A stretch of 54,875 nt of DNA from Azotobacter paspali (GTDB lineage Bacteria > Pseudomonadota > Gammaproteobacteria > Pseudomonadales > Pseudomonadaceae), in the NCBI RefSeq assembly GCF_042434745.1, contig NZ_JBHLSS010000021.1. One strand, given 5' to 3'. The translations under genes were made by a program, and so were the position numbers. Of the stretch, positions 38,341 to 47,680 are shown piece after piece (position 1 is the stretch's first letter; every line of letters begins with the position of its first letter). The notes below the pieces were generated by a model that saw nothing but the letters and a program-made list of their open reading frames with translations, did not search any database and was not told where the DNA came from.

Positions 38341-38643
38341 AGGGCGCGTCCATCAATTGTTTCCCCGGTTGCGTTGCTGCCGCAAATGGGGCCAGGCCGG
38401 GCCGCGTTCGGCAAGGCGCAGGCTGTAGGCAATGGTCATTCCTTTGCTAAAGGCTGCAGCGGCCACATGGCCCCATTTCCGGCGCGACCTAGGCGGCCCC
38501 ATCCGCGGGGACGGGCCTGTTTTGGCACAGTGCGGCGGGCGTTGCTCGTCGTTCATTTGAAATGACCAAACTCCTCTCCTCGTGCCTTGTCTTGTGTCAA
38601 AACAGGCTCGTCGCAACGCGAGAAACAATTAATGACACGCCCT
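38341..38643. mobile_element. Miniature inverted-repeat element
   Basis: The left end (GGGCGCGTCCATCAATTG...) and the inverted right end (GGGCGTGTCATTAATTG...) match over about 35 imperfect bp, flanked by TTAG and CTAG. A second internal inverted pair (AAATGGGGCCA near 38385 and TGGCCCCATTT near 38468) adds structure. No transposase is encoded in ~300 bp. The YTAR-like flank fits mobilisation by an IS5/IS427-type transposase, of which a remnant lies at 36832. The right end overlaps the stop codon of the debranching-enzyme gene. Confidence 0.6.
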
Positions 38644-40807
38644 AGAACTGTACCGACAGGCGCACTGGCTGCGGGCCGCGCTGCTGTTCGATAAAGGCCA
38701 CCACGCGCTGGCCCAGCCGCTGGAAGTTCAGGTCGACGCGTTGCCCGCCGACGGGCAGATGGTGGACCTGCAGGCGGTCGATCTCGGCCGGTAGGCGCGG
38801 CTGCTCGATCTGGACAATCTGGCGCCGCGCATCGATGTGCAGGCCCAGGCAGGCCTGCAGCAGCATGAACACCGAGCCGGCGGCCCAGGCCTGGGGTAGG
38901 CAGGCGACCGGGTAGGCGATCGGCGCTTCGCCGGGAATGCGTTCGAAGCCGCAGAACAGCTCCGGTAGGCGCATGCCGAAATGCGTGGCGGCCTCGAACA
39001 GGCCGCTCATCAGGTGCACGATGCCCTCGCGTTCGCCATAGCGCGCCATGCCAGCGGCGCAGAGGACGACATCGTGTGGCCAAACCGAGCCGTTGTGGTA
39101 CGACATGGGGTTAAAGCGCACCGCCTCGGGCGGCAAGGTGCGGATGCCCCAGCCGGAGTTAAAGGCACGCGACAGCAACTGGCGCACCAGCGCCTGTCCA
39201 CGCTCCGGGGACGGCAGGCCCATGTACAGCAGATGGCCGACATTGGAGGCCCGCACGCGGCAGGGGCGGCCGGTCCCGTCGAGGGCAAGCGCGTAAAAGC
39301 GCAGGTCGTTCTGCCAGAAATGCCGCTCGACCGTCGTGCGCAGTTCCTGCGCGCGTTGTCGCCAGTGTCCGGCCGTCTCGTCGTCGCCGCGCCAGGCGGC
39401 GAGTTCGGCCATGGCCAGATAAGCCCGGTAGGCATAACCCTGGACTTCGATGAGCGCGATCGGGCCTTCCGGCGTGGCGCCGTTCTGGTGGAACACCGAA
39501 TCGTGGCTGTCCTTCCAGCCCTGATTGGCCAGGCCGCTGGCCTCGCCGCGCGCATAGCTGAGGAAACCGTTGGCGGTGCCGGCGGCACTGCGCTCTATCC
39601 AGCTGGCGGCGGCTTCCAAGGCCGGCCAGAAGGGCTCGACCGCCTGGATATCGCCCATCCGCTCGGCATAGGCCCCGGCCAGCACGATGAACAGCGGCGT
39701 GGTGTCGACGCCGCCGTAGTACTGGGCGAAGGGCAGCTCGTTGATCGCGGCCATCTCGCTCTTGCGCATCTCGTGCATGATCTTGCCCGGCTCGGAGTCG
39801 CGGAAGGTCGAGGTCTGGCGGGCCTGATGACGGGCCAGGAAGGCCAGCACACCCTGCGCCAGGGCGGGGTCGAGCCACAGGGTCTGCAGGGCGGTGATGA
39901 TGGCGTCGCGGCCGAAAGGCGTGGAAAACCAGGGGATACCAGCATAGGGGTAGGGACCGGTCGGCAGGTCGGTGGTGAGCAGCGCCAGGTCGGCCCGCGA
40001 CTTGTCCAGCCATCCCTGGAACAGGCGCGCCGACGATTGCAGACGCGCGCCGCGACGCTGGCGCGCGCGCATGCTCCGGCGCGCCGCCGCCGCCGCCGCC
40101 CGGTAGCGGTGATCGTCGGGTTGCGCCGCCGGTCCGCCGCCGATTTCCACATACAGTACCCAGGAGGCATGCTCCTGGATATCGACTATGAATTCGGCGC
40201 CGCCCTCGTCCAGCCATTCGGGCGTCTCCGAGAGTTCGATGCGGACCTCGCGCCGCTGCTGGTCCAGCCCTGTGTAGCTCAGTTGCACGGTCCGCTCGCT
40301 GAGCTGCGCCGGGTGGTGCTGGCCGCGCTTGAGGCGCTTCTCGCCGCGCACCTCGAACATGTCGCGAAAGTCGGCCGCGAACTGCAGCGTCAAGGGAGCA
40401 AGCATCGGCTGGTCGCCATAGTTGAACAGGCAGATGCGCTCGAAGATCCGGCCGTCCCACAAGAAGCGCTTGCGCTCGATATGGATGACGCCCTTGGGGG
40501 TGGCCGCGCTTTCGAGCGGCGACAGCGGATGGTTGGTCATGTGGGCGGTGAAGAACACGTTATCCCGGCTCACCATGCCCGACAGCAGCGAAGGCTTCTG
40601 GCCGCCGAAGCGCAAGCGGAAGATCGACAGGAGCCGGGTATCGTTATGGAAGAGCCCGTCGGCGTCCCCGTTCACGTCGCCGTAGACGTCGGCCACCAGG
40701 AAGGTGTCGCTTTCCTTGAGCACGAGCAGGCGCTGCGGGGTGCGTTCGAGCACTTCCTCGATATCGAGTTCGGCGAGCGCCGGCTCCCGGGTCATCCCCT
40801 GGGTCAT
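38642..40807 (-). CDS. Glycogen-debranching-type amylo-alpha-1,6-glucosidase
   Basis: 721 residues from the ATG at 40807, which overlaps the upstream stop (ATGA). The N-terminal domain is the 'glycogen debranching N-terminal' type (LLVLKESDTFLVADVYGDVN, GLFHNDTRLLSIFRLRFGG). The GH15/GH63-like catalytic barrel follows (YPYAGIPWFSTPFGRDAIIT, GWKDSHDSVFHQNG, FNPMSYHNGSVWPHDVVL). The family hydrolyses alpha-1,6 branch or related alpha-glucosides in the cytoplasm. It is paired with a GT4 glycosyltransferase, a common arrangement in pseudomonads. Its TAG is formed at the border of the inverted-repeat element, so the natural C-terminus may have been slightly altered. Confidence 0.75.
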   Translation of the reverse strand: MTQGMTREPALAELDIEEVLERTPQRLLVLKESDTFLVADVYGDVNGDADGLFHNDTRLLSIFRLRFGGQKPSLLSGMVSRDNVFFTAHMTNHPLSPLESAATPKGVIHIERKRFLWDGRIFERICLFNYGDQPMLAPLTLQFAADFRDMFEVRGEKRLKRGQHHPAQLSERTVQLSYTGLDQQRREVRIELSETPEWLDEGGAEFIVDIQEHASWVLYVEIGGGPAAQPDDHRYRAAAAAARRSMRARQRRGARLQSSARLFQGWLDKSRADLALLTTDLPTGPYPYAGIPWFSTPFGRDAIITALQTLWLDPALAQGVLAFLARHQARQTSTFRDSEPGKIMHEMRKSEMAAINELPFAQYYGGVDTTPLFIVLAGAYAERMGDIQAVEPFWPALEAAASWIERSAAGTANGFLSYARGEASGLANQGWKDSHDSVFHQNGATPEGPIALIEVQGYAYRAYLAMAELAAWRGDDETAGHWRQRAQELRTTVERHFWQNDLRFYALALDGTGRPCRVRASNVGHLLYMGLPSPERGQALVRQLLSRAFNSGWGIRTLPPEAVRFNPMSYHNGSVWPHDVVLCAAGMARYGEREGIVHLMSGLFEAATHFGMRLPELFCGFERIPGEAPIAYPVACLPQAWAAGSVFMLLQACLGLHIDARRQIVQIEQPRLPAEIDRLQVHHLPVGGQRVDLNFQRLGQRVVAFIEQQRGPQPVRLSVQF

Positions 40808-41886
40808 GGGTTCGTGCCTCCTGGCATGAGGACGGCGGTCGCCGGGCTGCGGTCGGCGAAGGCGGGCAGCCGCCGGTAGAGATCGACATAGGCGCTCGCC
40901 ATGATCCTCGACGAAAAACGCCTTTCGAAAGCCGCGCGTACACCGCGCCTGTCGAGGGCCAGCGCCTGGTGAACCGCCGCCACGGCCTGCTCGTCGTTGT
41001 CGACGATGAGTCCGCTCACACCCTGTTCGACCACTTCCGGCACGGCCCCGCAACGCCAGGCGACGACTGGCGTGCCGCAGGCCATCGCCTCGATCATCAC
41101 CAGCCCGAAGGGTTCCGGCCAGTCGATGGGGAACAGCAGCGCGCTCGCATTGCCGAGGAACTCCACCTTGTCGGCGTCGCTGATCTCGCCCAGGAATTCG
41201 ATCAGCGGGTGGTCCAGCAGCGGGCGGATGCGCTGCTCGAAGTATTCGCGGTCCGCCGTGTCGACCTTGGCGGCCATTTTGAGCGGAAGGCCAGCACGGA
41301 TGGCGATGGCGATGGCGCGGTCGGGACGCTTTTCCGGCGAGATGCGTCCGAGGAAGGCGAGATAGCCGTCTTCGAGAGCTTCGTGATAGTGGAAACGTGC
41401 GTCGTCGATACCGTGGTGTACCGTCCCGTGCCAGTGCGCGAAGGGCAGGGGACGGCGCTGGTCCTTGGAGATCGAGGCGAGCGGAAAGGCCTTCCAGCGC
41501 CGGTAGGCTTCGGGCAGGTCCTTTATATCGAGCCGTCCGTGCACGGTGGTCAGCGTCCGTCCGGCCATTTCCTCGAAGAACGGGAAATGCAGCAGGTCGG
41601 TGTGAAAGTGCAGGACGTCGAAGGCGTCGGCATGGCGCTGCACCTCCTGCAGTAGGATGAGGTGGCTCGCCAGGTCCGACTTAAGCGGCGCGGGGTCCAG
41701 CCGCAGCGCCTGCTTGCGCATCGCCACCAGCCGGGCGTCGGTGTGCGAGTCGGCCGAGGCGAACAGCGTCACCTCGTGACCCAAGTCGATCAGCGCCTGG
41801 GTCAGATGCGCGATCAATCGTTCCGTACCGCCGTACAGGCGTGGTGGTACGGCTTCGTAGAGCGGAGCGATCTGCGCGATTTTCAA
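40804..41886 (-). CDS. GT4 glycosyltransferase
   Basis: 360 residues from a TTG at 41886, preceded by GGGAG, because the GT4 N-terminus KIAQIAPLYEAVPPRLYGGT starts there and no nearby ATG exists. The GT-B fold features are FDVLHFHTDLLHFPFFE and GYLAFLGRISPEKRPDRAI, then the donor site DWPEPFGLVMIEAMACGTPV with the E-x7-E motif. It transfers a sugar from an activated donor; substrate unknown. Its coupling to the debranching-type enzyme suggests an alpha-glucan or trehalose-like product. The TTG may keep expression low. Confidence 0.75.
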   Translation of the reverse strand: MKIAQIAPLYEAVPPRLYGGTERLIAHLTQALIDLGHEVTLFASADSHTDARLVAMRKQALRLDPAPLKSDLASHLILLQEVQRHADAFDVLHFHTDLLHFPFFEEMAGRTLTTVHGRLDIKDLPEAYRRWKAFPLASISKDQRRPLPFAHWHGTVHHGIDDARFHYHEALEDGYLAFLGRISPEKRPDRAIAIAIRAGLPLKMAAKVDTADREYFEQRIRPLLDHPLIEFLGEISDADKVEFLGNASALLFPIDWPEPFGLVMIEAMACGTPVVAWRCGAVPEVVEQGVSGLIVDNDEQAVAAVHQALALDRRGVRAAFERRFSSRIMASAYVDLYRRLPAFADRSPATAVLMPGGTNP

Positions 41887-42393
41887 TGGCGTAATTCTCC
41901 CGATCCTCTTGGACTTGGCCGCTCCAGGCGAGGCGAAGAGAACTGCTCTTGGGTACGGGCCCCCGCGTTCCGGCGGAATTTCAGACAAGTATGACCATTT
42001 TGGGACGTTCTTTCCGACTTCCGACGTGTGGCGCTGCCTGGCGGTCGAAGGTGTCTCCGATTGTCTTGGTGGCAATGTGGATTATGGGCTTCGGCCTGTG
42101 TGCCAGTCGTCCGGAGTGCGCAGGGGCGAAGTGGGCTTTTACGAACGAAATGGCCGCGCTGGATTCAGGTTCCGGCGCGGCGGGTGCACTTACTGCATAT
42201 GTTTTATCGATTGGATAATGTTGCAAGACCGGTTGCGGGTTGTTTGCAAAAAAGCAAGTAGAAACATGAAGGACGGTTGCGTGAATCTGCCGGACCTGTA
42301 TCGGGTCGGGTTCGGGCTCGGTCGCCGGGGAGGCGTCAAGCCGCTCGACAGGTAGGGCGAGGGGCGGTCCGCCGGCCGTTCGCCATCGAAAGG
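41887..42393. other. 507-bp intergenic region, A+T-richer than its surroundings
   Basis: It separates the GT4 gene from the convergently positioned 3' end of the CNT gene, so it should contain the promoter of the GT4-debranching operon. I see no repeat or RNA structure I can name. One small open frame is listed separately. Confidence 0.4.
41991..42218 (+). CDS. Possible 75-residue secreted or membrane-anchored small protein
   Basis: The frame from ATG 41991 contains a signal-like segment (SKVSPIVLVAMWIMGFGLCA) followed by a small Ala/Gly-rich tail. There is no clear Shine-Dalgarno and no family. It is listed because the region otherwise lacks genes; it may be spurious. Confidence 0.2.
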   Translation: MTILGRSFRLPTCGAAWRSKVSPIVLVAMWIMGFGLCASRPECAGAKWAFTNEMAALDSGSGAAGALTAYVLSIG

Positions 42394-43656
42394 TCAGATG
42401 ATTAGACCCACCACCGCCCCCGTCATCAGGGTCGCCAGCGTCCCGGCGTAGAGGGAGCGCGGCCCGAGGTCCACGATTTCGCCGCGGCGTTCCGGCACCA
42501 GCACGCCCAGGCCGCCGATCAGGATGCCCAGGCTGCCGATGTTGGCGAATCCGCACAGCGAATAGGTCATGATCAGCCGGCTGCGTTCGCTCAGCGCGCC
42601 TTCCGGCAGGCCGGCGAGCTGAATATAGGCGATGAATTCGTTGAGTATCGTCTTGACGCCCATCAGCGCCCCGGCGGTGATGGACTCGGCCCAGGGAATC
42701 CCGGTCAGCCAGACGATGGGGGCCATCGCCCAGCCGAGCAGGCGCTCCAGCGTCAGTGGTGCTCCGGCGATCTCCGGTATCCAGGCCAGCCCCAGATTGG
42801 CCAGGTGGACCAGGGCGACCAGGACCAGCAGCATGGCGATGATGTTGAGCCAGAGTTGCAGGCCGTCCAGGGTGCCGCGGGTCACCGCGTCCATGGCGCT
42901 GTGGTAGCGGAGGCGCTCTTCCTCCGGCAGGGCGGATGGCTGCCGCGTCGCCATTTCCCGCTCCGGCGGAATCATCACATGGGCGATCAACAGCGATGCC
43001 GGCGCGCTGATCAGCGAGGCGATCAGCAGGTGCCGGACCGGATCGGGAATGCTGCCTTCGAGAAGGGTGGCATAGAGCACCATCACGGTTCCGGCGATGG
43101 TGGCCATGCCGGTGACCATGACGGCGAACAGTTCGCTGCGCGACATGCCCGACAGGTAGGGGCGGATCAGCAAGGGGGCCTCGGTCATGCCGACGAAGAC
43201 GTTGGCGGCGCTGGCGAAGCCCACGGCGCCGCCGATGCCGAAGGTTTTCTGCAACAGCCAGGAGAATCCCTTGACGATCACCGGGAGGACTCGCCAGTGA
43301 AATAGCAATGCCGACAGGGCGCTGATCACCAGCACCAGTGGCAGGGCCTGGAAGGCCAGTACGAAACCGTTGGGCGGGCTGGTGATGGCATAGGGCGCCG
43401 CGCCGCCGCCGACGAAGCCGAAAACGAAGGCGCTGCCGGCCGTGGTGGCCTGTTGCAGGGCCCGCACCAGGGCGTTCAGCGGTTCGAACAACTGGCTGGC
43501 GCCGGGAAATTTCAGCAGCACGGCGGCCAGTCCGAACTGGCAGAGAAGCCCGGCGACGATTACCCGGGGACGCACCCGCGAACGTCCTTCGCTGATCGCC
43601 CAGGCCAGCAAAATCATCACGGCTAGTCCCAAAAGCCCTTGAAGTATGGTGAACAT
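42394..43656 (-). CDS. Concentrative nucleoside transporter (CNT/NupC family)
   Basis: 420 residues from the ATG at 43656 (FTILQGLLGLAVMILLAWAI); longer frames upstream are non-coding. Many membrane spans. CNT signatures are present: FVFGFVGGGAAPYAI, GFASAANVFVGMTEAPLLIR, MATIAGTVMVLYA, and GVKTILNEFIAY with TYSLCGFANIGSLGILIGG. These carry the nucleoside- and Na/H-binding residues (GxxEAP, NEF). It imports nucleosides across the inner membrane. No nucleoside catabolic genes adjoin it, so it is probably a single-gene unit. Confidence 0.85.
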   Translation of the reverse strand: MFTILQGLLGLAVMILLAWAISEGRSRVRPRVIVAGLLCQFGLAAVLLKFPGASQLFEPLNALVRALQQATTAGSAFVFGFVGGGAAPYAITSPPNGFVLAFQALPLVLVISALSALLFHWRVLPVIVKGFSWLLQKTFGIGGAVGFASAANVFVGMTEAPLLIRPYLSGMSRSELFAVMVTGMATIAGTVMVLYATLLEGSIPDPVRHLLIASLISAPASLLIAHVMIPPEREMATRQPSALPEEERLRYHSAMDAVTRGTLDGLQLWLNIIAMLLVLVALVHLANLGLAWIPEIAGAPLTLERLLGWAMAPIVWLTGIPWAESITAGALMGVKTILNEFIAYIQLAGLPEGALSERSRLIMTYSLCGFANIGSLGILIGGLGVLVPERRGEIVDLGPRSLYAGTLATLMTGAVVGLII

Positions 43657-43842
43657 GCGCTCGCTCTCCCGGTGATCGATCCCCCCCTCGTCCGGGGGGA
43701 GCGCCAGTGTATCCGCGGTGCGGGCCTCGTTGCTCGCCCGGCTGCGGTTCCGGAGCCATTGCAAAGCTGCTTTGCCCTTGCCGAATGCGGGACAATGCGG
43801 CACGCCGGACCTGTCGGCAGCCCCATGACTACGGAGATCCCC

Positions 43843-44304
43843 ATGAAACACAACGATCGAACGGACACGGCGTGGACGCGCGTGTGCCAGGCCGCCGGGC
43901 TGGACCCGGCGTGGCGGCAGGCGGCGCGGCAGGCGATCCTGCGCGGCGCCGGGGCGCTGGATTGCAGCGTCTACCGGCCGGACGAGCACGACTTCGAAGC
44001 CGAAGAGGAAGACCTGGGCGATGCCAAGATCCTCTTCATCGGGCCGTTCCAGGCGCCGGCGGACTGGGACGAGCCGCGCCGCGCCGACTACTTCGACGGA
44101 AGCGATCCGGCGCTGTTCGTCATCGCCCTGGTCGAATGCGTGGCCGAGCCGGGCTCGCGCTGCTTCTTCGCGGTCGAGGCCGGCGATTACCTGGCGGCCA
44201 CGCTGGATTCGGGGGCGGTGACGATGTTCTACGTGTACGAGTGCGACGAGGACGAACAGGGCCGGCGCTGTGTGCTGATCCGCGACGACGAGGCGCTGCT
44301 TTGA
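43843..44304 (+). CDS. Conserved-looking acidic hypothetical protein
   Basis: 153 residues from ATG 43843, with ACGGAG seven bases upstream. Very acidic (DEHDFEAEEEDLGDAKILFI, then YECDEDEQGRRCVLI). No signal peptide or membrane span. I do not recognise the family. It is divergent from the CNT gene and convergent with ctaG. Confidence 0.5.
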   Translation: MKHNDRTDTAWTRVCQAAGLDPAWRQAARQAILRGAGALDCSVYRPDEHDFEAEEEDLGDAKILFIGPFQAPADWDEPRRADYFDGSDPALFVIALVECVAEPGSRCFFAVEAGDYLAATLDSGAVTMFYVYECDEDEQGRRCVLIRDDEALL

Positions 44305-44483
44305 ACGGTTGCCGGGTGCCGTGGATCCTTCGAAAGAAACCGTGCGCGACCCACGGCAAGGCTTCCCGTGCCGGGTAGCGCTGCGTTCATCTGGGGCAGG
44401 CCGGGCTGGATGGCGGGGGAGCCGAATGCGTCGAGTCAGCCGCGGTTCGCCGATATGCTGCAGCGCCTGCGGGAGAGCGGAGC

Positions 44484-45305
44484 CTAGTCGCTGCCGGGCA
44501 GCGCATGCCGATCGTCGATGTGCCCTGGGAAAGCGCGCGTCGGTGCCCGGCGGAACCAGAGCGTGAAGAAGGCGATCGCCAGCAGCAGTTCCGCCACGTC
44601 CCCGCCGTAATACATGAGCTGCGCCGCAGCCCGTATCTCGCTCGGGGGATGCGCCGTGCCCCGCGGGAAACCATAGGCGTACATGAGCTTGCCGAGCGTC
44701 GCATGCAGGGCCATGCCGAGAAACAGCACGCCGAGGCGCAGCCACGCGCAGGGACGGTGCGGCGCGGGATCGGGGCCGGCAATGGCCCAGGTGAACAGGT
44801 AGCCGGACAGCAGGAAATGCAGGTGCACCAGGAAGTGCACGAGTGGATCGTGGGCACTGAGGACGAACAAGGGCGTCAGGTAGAGCAGGTACATGCCGCC
44901 GATATCCAGCACCAGCGCGGTGAACGGATGGATCAGTATTCGCAGCGGACGGCTATCCAGGACAGCCAGCAGGATGCGCGTCGCCCGTATCGGCAGAGTG
45001 CGCAGCAGTAGCGTGCCGGGTGCGCCCAAAACCAGGCCGATGGGTGCGAACATGCCCAGCAGCAGGTGCTGGAGCATGTGCCCGCGCAGGTCGGCATGGG
45101 CGAAGGCGACCACGGGCGGCGCCAGGGCCAGGCCGAGCAGGGCGGTACCGAGGGCGAAGCTCAGCGTGCGCCAGGGGCTCCAGCGCCGTCCGGCGCGCCT
45201 TGGGCGCAGGCTGGCAAACGCATAGAGGCCGAGCAGCAGGGCGGGGAAGAGCAGGTCCGGAACACTACCGGCGTAGGACGGGACATGGACGGCGGCGTGT
45301 TCCAT
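44484..45305 (-). CDS. CtaG-like cytochrome c oxidase assembly membrane protein (caa3_CtaG family)
   Basis: 273 residues with about seven membrane spans: LLFPALLLGLYAFASLRPRR, FAHADLRGHMLQHLLLGMFA, VHFLVHLHFLLSGYLFTWAI. The HxxQH and HLHFLxxGxxF histidines are the family hallmark and probably bind copper for the CuA/CuB centres of caa3-type oxidases. The ATG follows the DUF2243 stop by six bases, so the two form an operon. No oxidase structural genes are in the window. Confidence 0.75.
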   Translation of the reverse strand: MEHAAVHVPSYAGSVPDLLFPALLLGLYAFASLRPRRAGRRWSPWRTLSFALGTALLGLALAPPVVAFAHADLRGHMLQHLLLGMFAPIGLVLGAPGTLLLRTLPIRATRILLAVLDSRPLRILIHPFTALVLDIGGMYLLYLTPLFVLSAHDPLVHFLVHLHFLLSGYLFTWAIAGPDPAPHRPCAWLRLGVLFLGMALHATLGKLMYAYGFPRGTAHPPSEIRAAAQLMYYGGDVAELLLAIAFFTLWFRRAPTRAFPGHIDDRHALPGSD

Positions 45306-45311
45306 GTGCCC

Positions 45312-45770
45312 TCAGCCCGGCCGGCCGCTGGCGCACCGCCTGCCGAGCAGCAGCCCGATCAGCAGTAGCGCCACGCCCGAAGCGTTCCAGACGAGGTCGT
45401 AGGTCAACAGGTTGTCGATGCCGTAGCGGATCTGGTGCAGCCGCAGCACTTTGTGGTCGACCATGCCGTCGAACAATTGGAAGCCACCGAGGCCAATGAA
45501 GAGGCCGGCCCAGGCGGCGGTCGAGGCGAGGGCCTGCCTGCCGCGCAGGTCGATCAGCATGAAGAAACCGGCTACCAGCACGATCAGTTCGGCGGAATGC
45601 AGCAGACCGTCGGAGAACAACGCGATCTTCGGCGTGGCCAGGTCGTAGAAATGATGCCAGCCGAGCAACTGGTGGAAGATGATCTCGTCCACGCCGGCCA
45701 TGAGGCCGATGCCGATCAGGGCGCTGGCCAGCATGGATCTGTGGATGTCGGTCTGCAACGGAACGCTCAT
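45312..45770 (-). CDS. DUF2243 membrane protein
   Basis: 152 residues, four predicted membrane spans. DUF2243 features: GIGLMAGVDEIIFHQLLGWH, FYDLATPKIALFSDGLLHS, and LFDGMVDHKVLRLHQIR. DUF2243 genes are commonly next to caa3_CtaG genes, as here, which suggests a shared role in oxidase assembly or metal handling; the actual function is unknown. First gene of the pair; the promoter should lie in 45771-46047, where no other gene is seen. Confidence 0.75.
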   Translation of the reverse strand: MSVPLQTDIHRSMLASALIGIGLMAGVDEIIFHQLLGWHHFYDLATPKIALFSDGLLHSAELIVLVAGFFMLIDLRGRQALASTAAWAGLFIGLGGFQLFDGMVDHKVLRLHQIRYGIDNLLTYDLVWNASGVALLLIGLLLGRRCASGRPG

Positions 45771-46047
45771 CGCTTTCCCTTTTGCTCGATCTCGTGCTTT
45801 CCCTGTGAGAAAGGCACGTTGGTGCTTGGTTCCGGGCTGTCGATGTCCGGTGTCGGACAACCGCGCGGACGGCAACCCCGCGAAATGGAAGAGGACCCGT
45901 AGGATTCTGGCCGAACCGGATGCTGGACGGATGGGAGAGCCAGAGGCATGGATCCATGGCATCTCCCTCTTTTCGGCGGGCTCGGAGCATCCCGTTGATG
46001 GCGAACTCGAAAATCCGGTAATTCTTGATTTCCGAGTGGGCCACCTG

Positions 46048-46572
46048 CTATCTGTATTCGATATTAAGAGGGCGGTTCAAAACGAACGGAACCCTGGTTT
46101 CGGTGAGCCCGCCATGCGTGCGCAGCCGATGGCCTTTCAGGCCGCTCAGGTCGTACAGTCTGGCGGAGCCGCCGATGCACACGCCTTTCCTGGCAATCAC
46201 CGCGACATCCGCCTCCCGATCTTCCGGCAGATCGAACAGCCGGCAGGCAGTCGCCTTGTCCAGCGACAGGTCGACACCCTCCAGTGCGGCGATCCGCTCG
46301 ATGATCGCCGGTACGCTGACGTTTCCCCTGCTCCAGATATGCACGAAGCTGCCCAAGGCGCCGTGGTGCACCACGAAGGCGTCGGTGATTGGGTGCCTGC
46401 GAAACGCTTGCTCAAGCCGCGGACGCGCAACGCCGTACCGCCGGCGGGTTTGTAGGTAGCCTCCGGCATTTCGGTCACCGATGAGTTCCGCATAGTCGGG
46501 ATAGCCGGCGATGCGATACATGGAGCGCACGATGGCGTAGTCCTTGTCCGCGATCGTGGTTAGAAAGCGCAT
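46048..46572 (-). pseudogene. Fragment resembling the C-terminus of phosphonoacetate hydrolase
   Basis: The reading frame ends with VVHHGALGSF, LDKATACRLFDLPEDREADV, ARKGVCIGGSARLYDLSGLK and RTHGGLTETRVPFVLNRPL. These align by eye with the C-terminal third of phosphonoacetate hydrolase (PhnA), an alkaline-phosphatase-superfamily enzyme that releases phosphate from phosphonoacetate. The metal-binding N-terminal domain is absent. The first ~60 residues from the ATG at 46572 are unrecognised, and the frame runs out against the next gene. Probably a decayed remnant; a short intact protein of unknown role cannot be excluded. Confidence 0.45.
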
Positions 46573-46586
46573 GCCCTGGTAGCGTC

Positions 46587-47453
46587 TCACTCCGCCAGTC
46601 CCGCCACCTCGCCGCTGCTTTCGCTGAGGCCGAAGCGACCTTTGGCGTCGCGGCTCAGGCGGCCCATGGCAACCTTCGGGTCGTGGGTGAAGACCAGGCG
46701 GCCGCCCCTGGCCAGCAGGTCTTCGAGCAGGGCGGTCTTTTCCTCGATCAGGCCTTCCGGGAAGCGGTCGTAGCCCATGGTGATCGGCAGGTGCACCCAG
46801 GGCGCGCCGGGCACTAGGTCGCCGGCGAACACTACCGGGCCGCCGGGCATCGCCACCTCGGGCAGCAACTGGCCGGGGGTGTGGCCGTCGCTGACGTGGA
46901 AGCGCCAGTTCGGGCCGAGCGCCTCGGAAGTCCGGCCGTCGTCGAGCAGTTCCAGGCGGCCGCTGGCTTCGAGCAGTTCGAGCAGCTCGGGAATGTAGGA
47001 GGCGCGGTCGCGGGCATGCGGCTGGCGGGCGCGTTGCCACTGGCGGCGGCCGGTGACGAAGCGTGCCCTGGGGAACAGCAGGCGCGGCGGCCGGCCTTCT
47101 TCCCAGGCGGCGAGCAGGCCGCCGACGTGGTCGAAGTGCAGGTGGGTGAGCACCACCACGTCGATGTCGGCGTCGGACAGGCCTTGCGCGGCGAGGTTGT
47201 CGAGCAGCACGTGGCGACTCTCCTGCACGCCGTAGCGGTCCTTCAACTCAGGACTGAAGAAGGCACCGATGCCGGTTTCCACCAGCACGTTGCGGCCGTC
47301 CTCGCGCACTAGCAGGGCGCGGCAGCCGAGGTCGATACGGTGCAGTTCGTCGGCCGGCATCCAGCGCTCCCACATGGCGCGCGGGGCGTTGCCGAACATG
47401 GCGCCGCCGTCGAGTTTCTGGCTGTTGCCGGGCAGGGTAGTCAGGGTACGCAT
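46587..47453 (-). CDS. MBL-fold metallo-hydrolase
   Basis: 288 residues. The zinc-binding HxHxDH motif is intact in VVVLTHLHFDHVGGL; further ligands are in FHVSDGHTPGQLLPE and FAGDLV, and the C-terminal His in RLVFTHDPKVAM. The lactonase/AhlD-like MBL subfamily has this spacing, so hydrolysis of a lactone or ester is possible, but substrate cannot be inferred. It lies beyond the terminator of the hydroxybutyrate operon, so it is probably transcribed separately. Confidence 0.8.
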   Translation of the reverse strand: MRTLTTLPGNSQKLDGGAMFGNAPRAMWERWMPADELHRIDLGCRALLVREDGRNVLVETGIGAFFSPELKDRYGVQESRHVLLDNLAAQGLSDADIDVVVLTHLHFDHVGGLLAAWEEGRPPRLLFPRARFVTGRRQWQRARQPHARDRASYIPELLELLEASGRLELLDDGRTSEALGPNWRFHVSDGHTPGQLLPEVAMPGGPVVFAGDLVPGAPWVHLPITMGYDRFPEGLIEEKTALLEDLLARGGRLVFTHDPKVAMGRLSRDAKGRFGLSESSGEVAGLAE

Positions 47454-47591
47454 GGGGTAGATCCTTCCTTATTGTTGTGTCGGCTCAGGCTTTGCCGTGG
47501 GTGGTCGGGCACTGCCGCCACGGCTACCCCGGAGTGCCGTCGCTGCGCAGGATCGGCGCGTCGATGCAGGCCTGGCGAAGCGCTGCCCAAT

Positions 47592-47621
47592 AAAAAGCGC
47601 GGCGCCCGTGGGCAGCCGCGC
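47592..47621 (-). terminator. Rho-independent terminator of the hydroxybutyrate operon
   Basis: On the minus strand GCGCGGC (47621-47615) pairs with GCCGCGC (47603-47597), followed by TTTTT (47596-47592). It lies 60 bases after the CoA-transferase B stop. Confidence 0.75.
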
Positions 47622-47680
47622 AAGAGGCATGGGTCGGGACACCATGCGGTCATGCCCGAAGGGAACGGGACGCCCGGCCA

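Noticed and set aside
40804..42075. 423-residue version of the GT4 glycosyltransferase from an upstream ATG
   Set aside because: The extra N-terminus is Arg/Pro-rich and unlike GT4 proteins; the family start coincides with the TTG at 41886.
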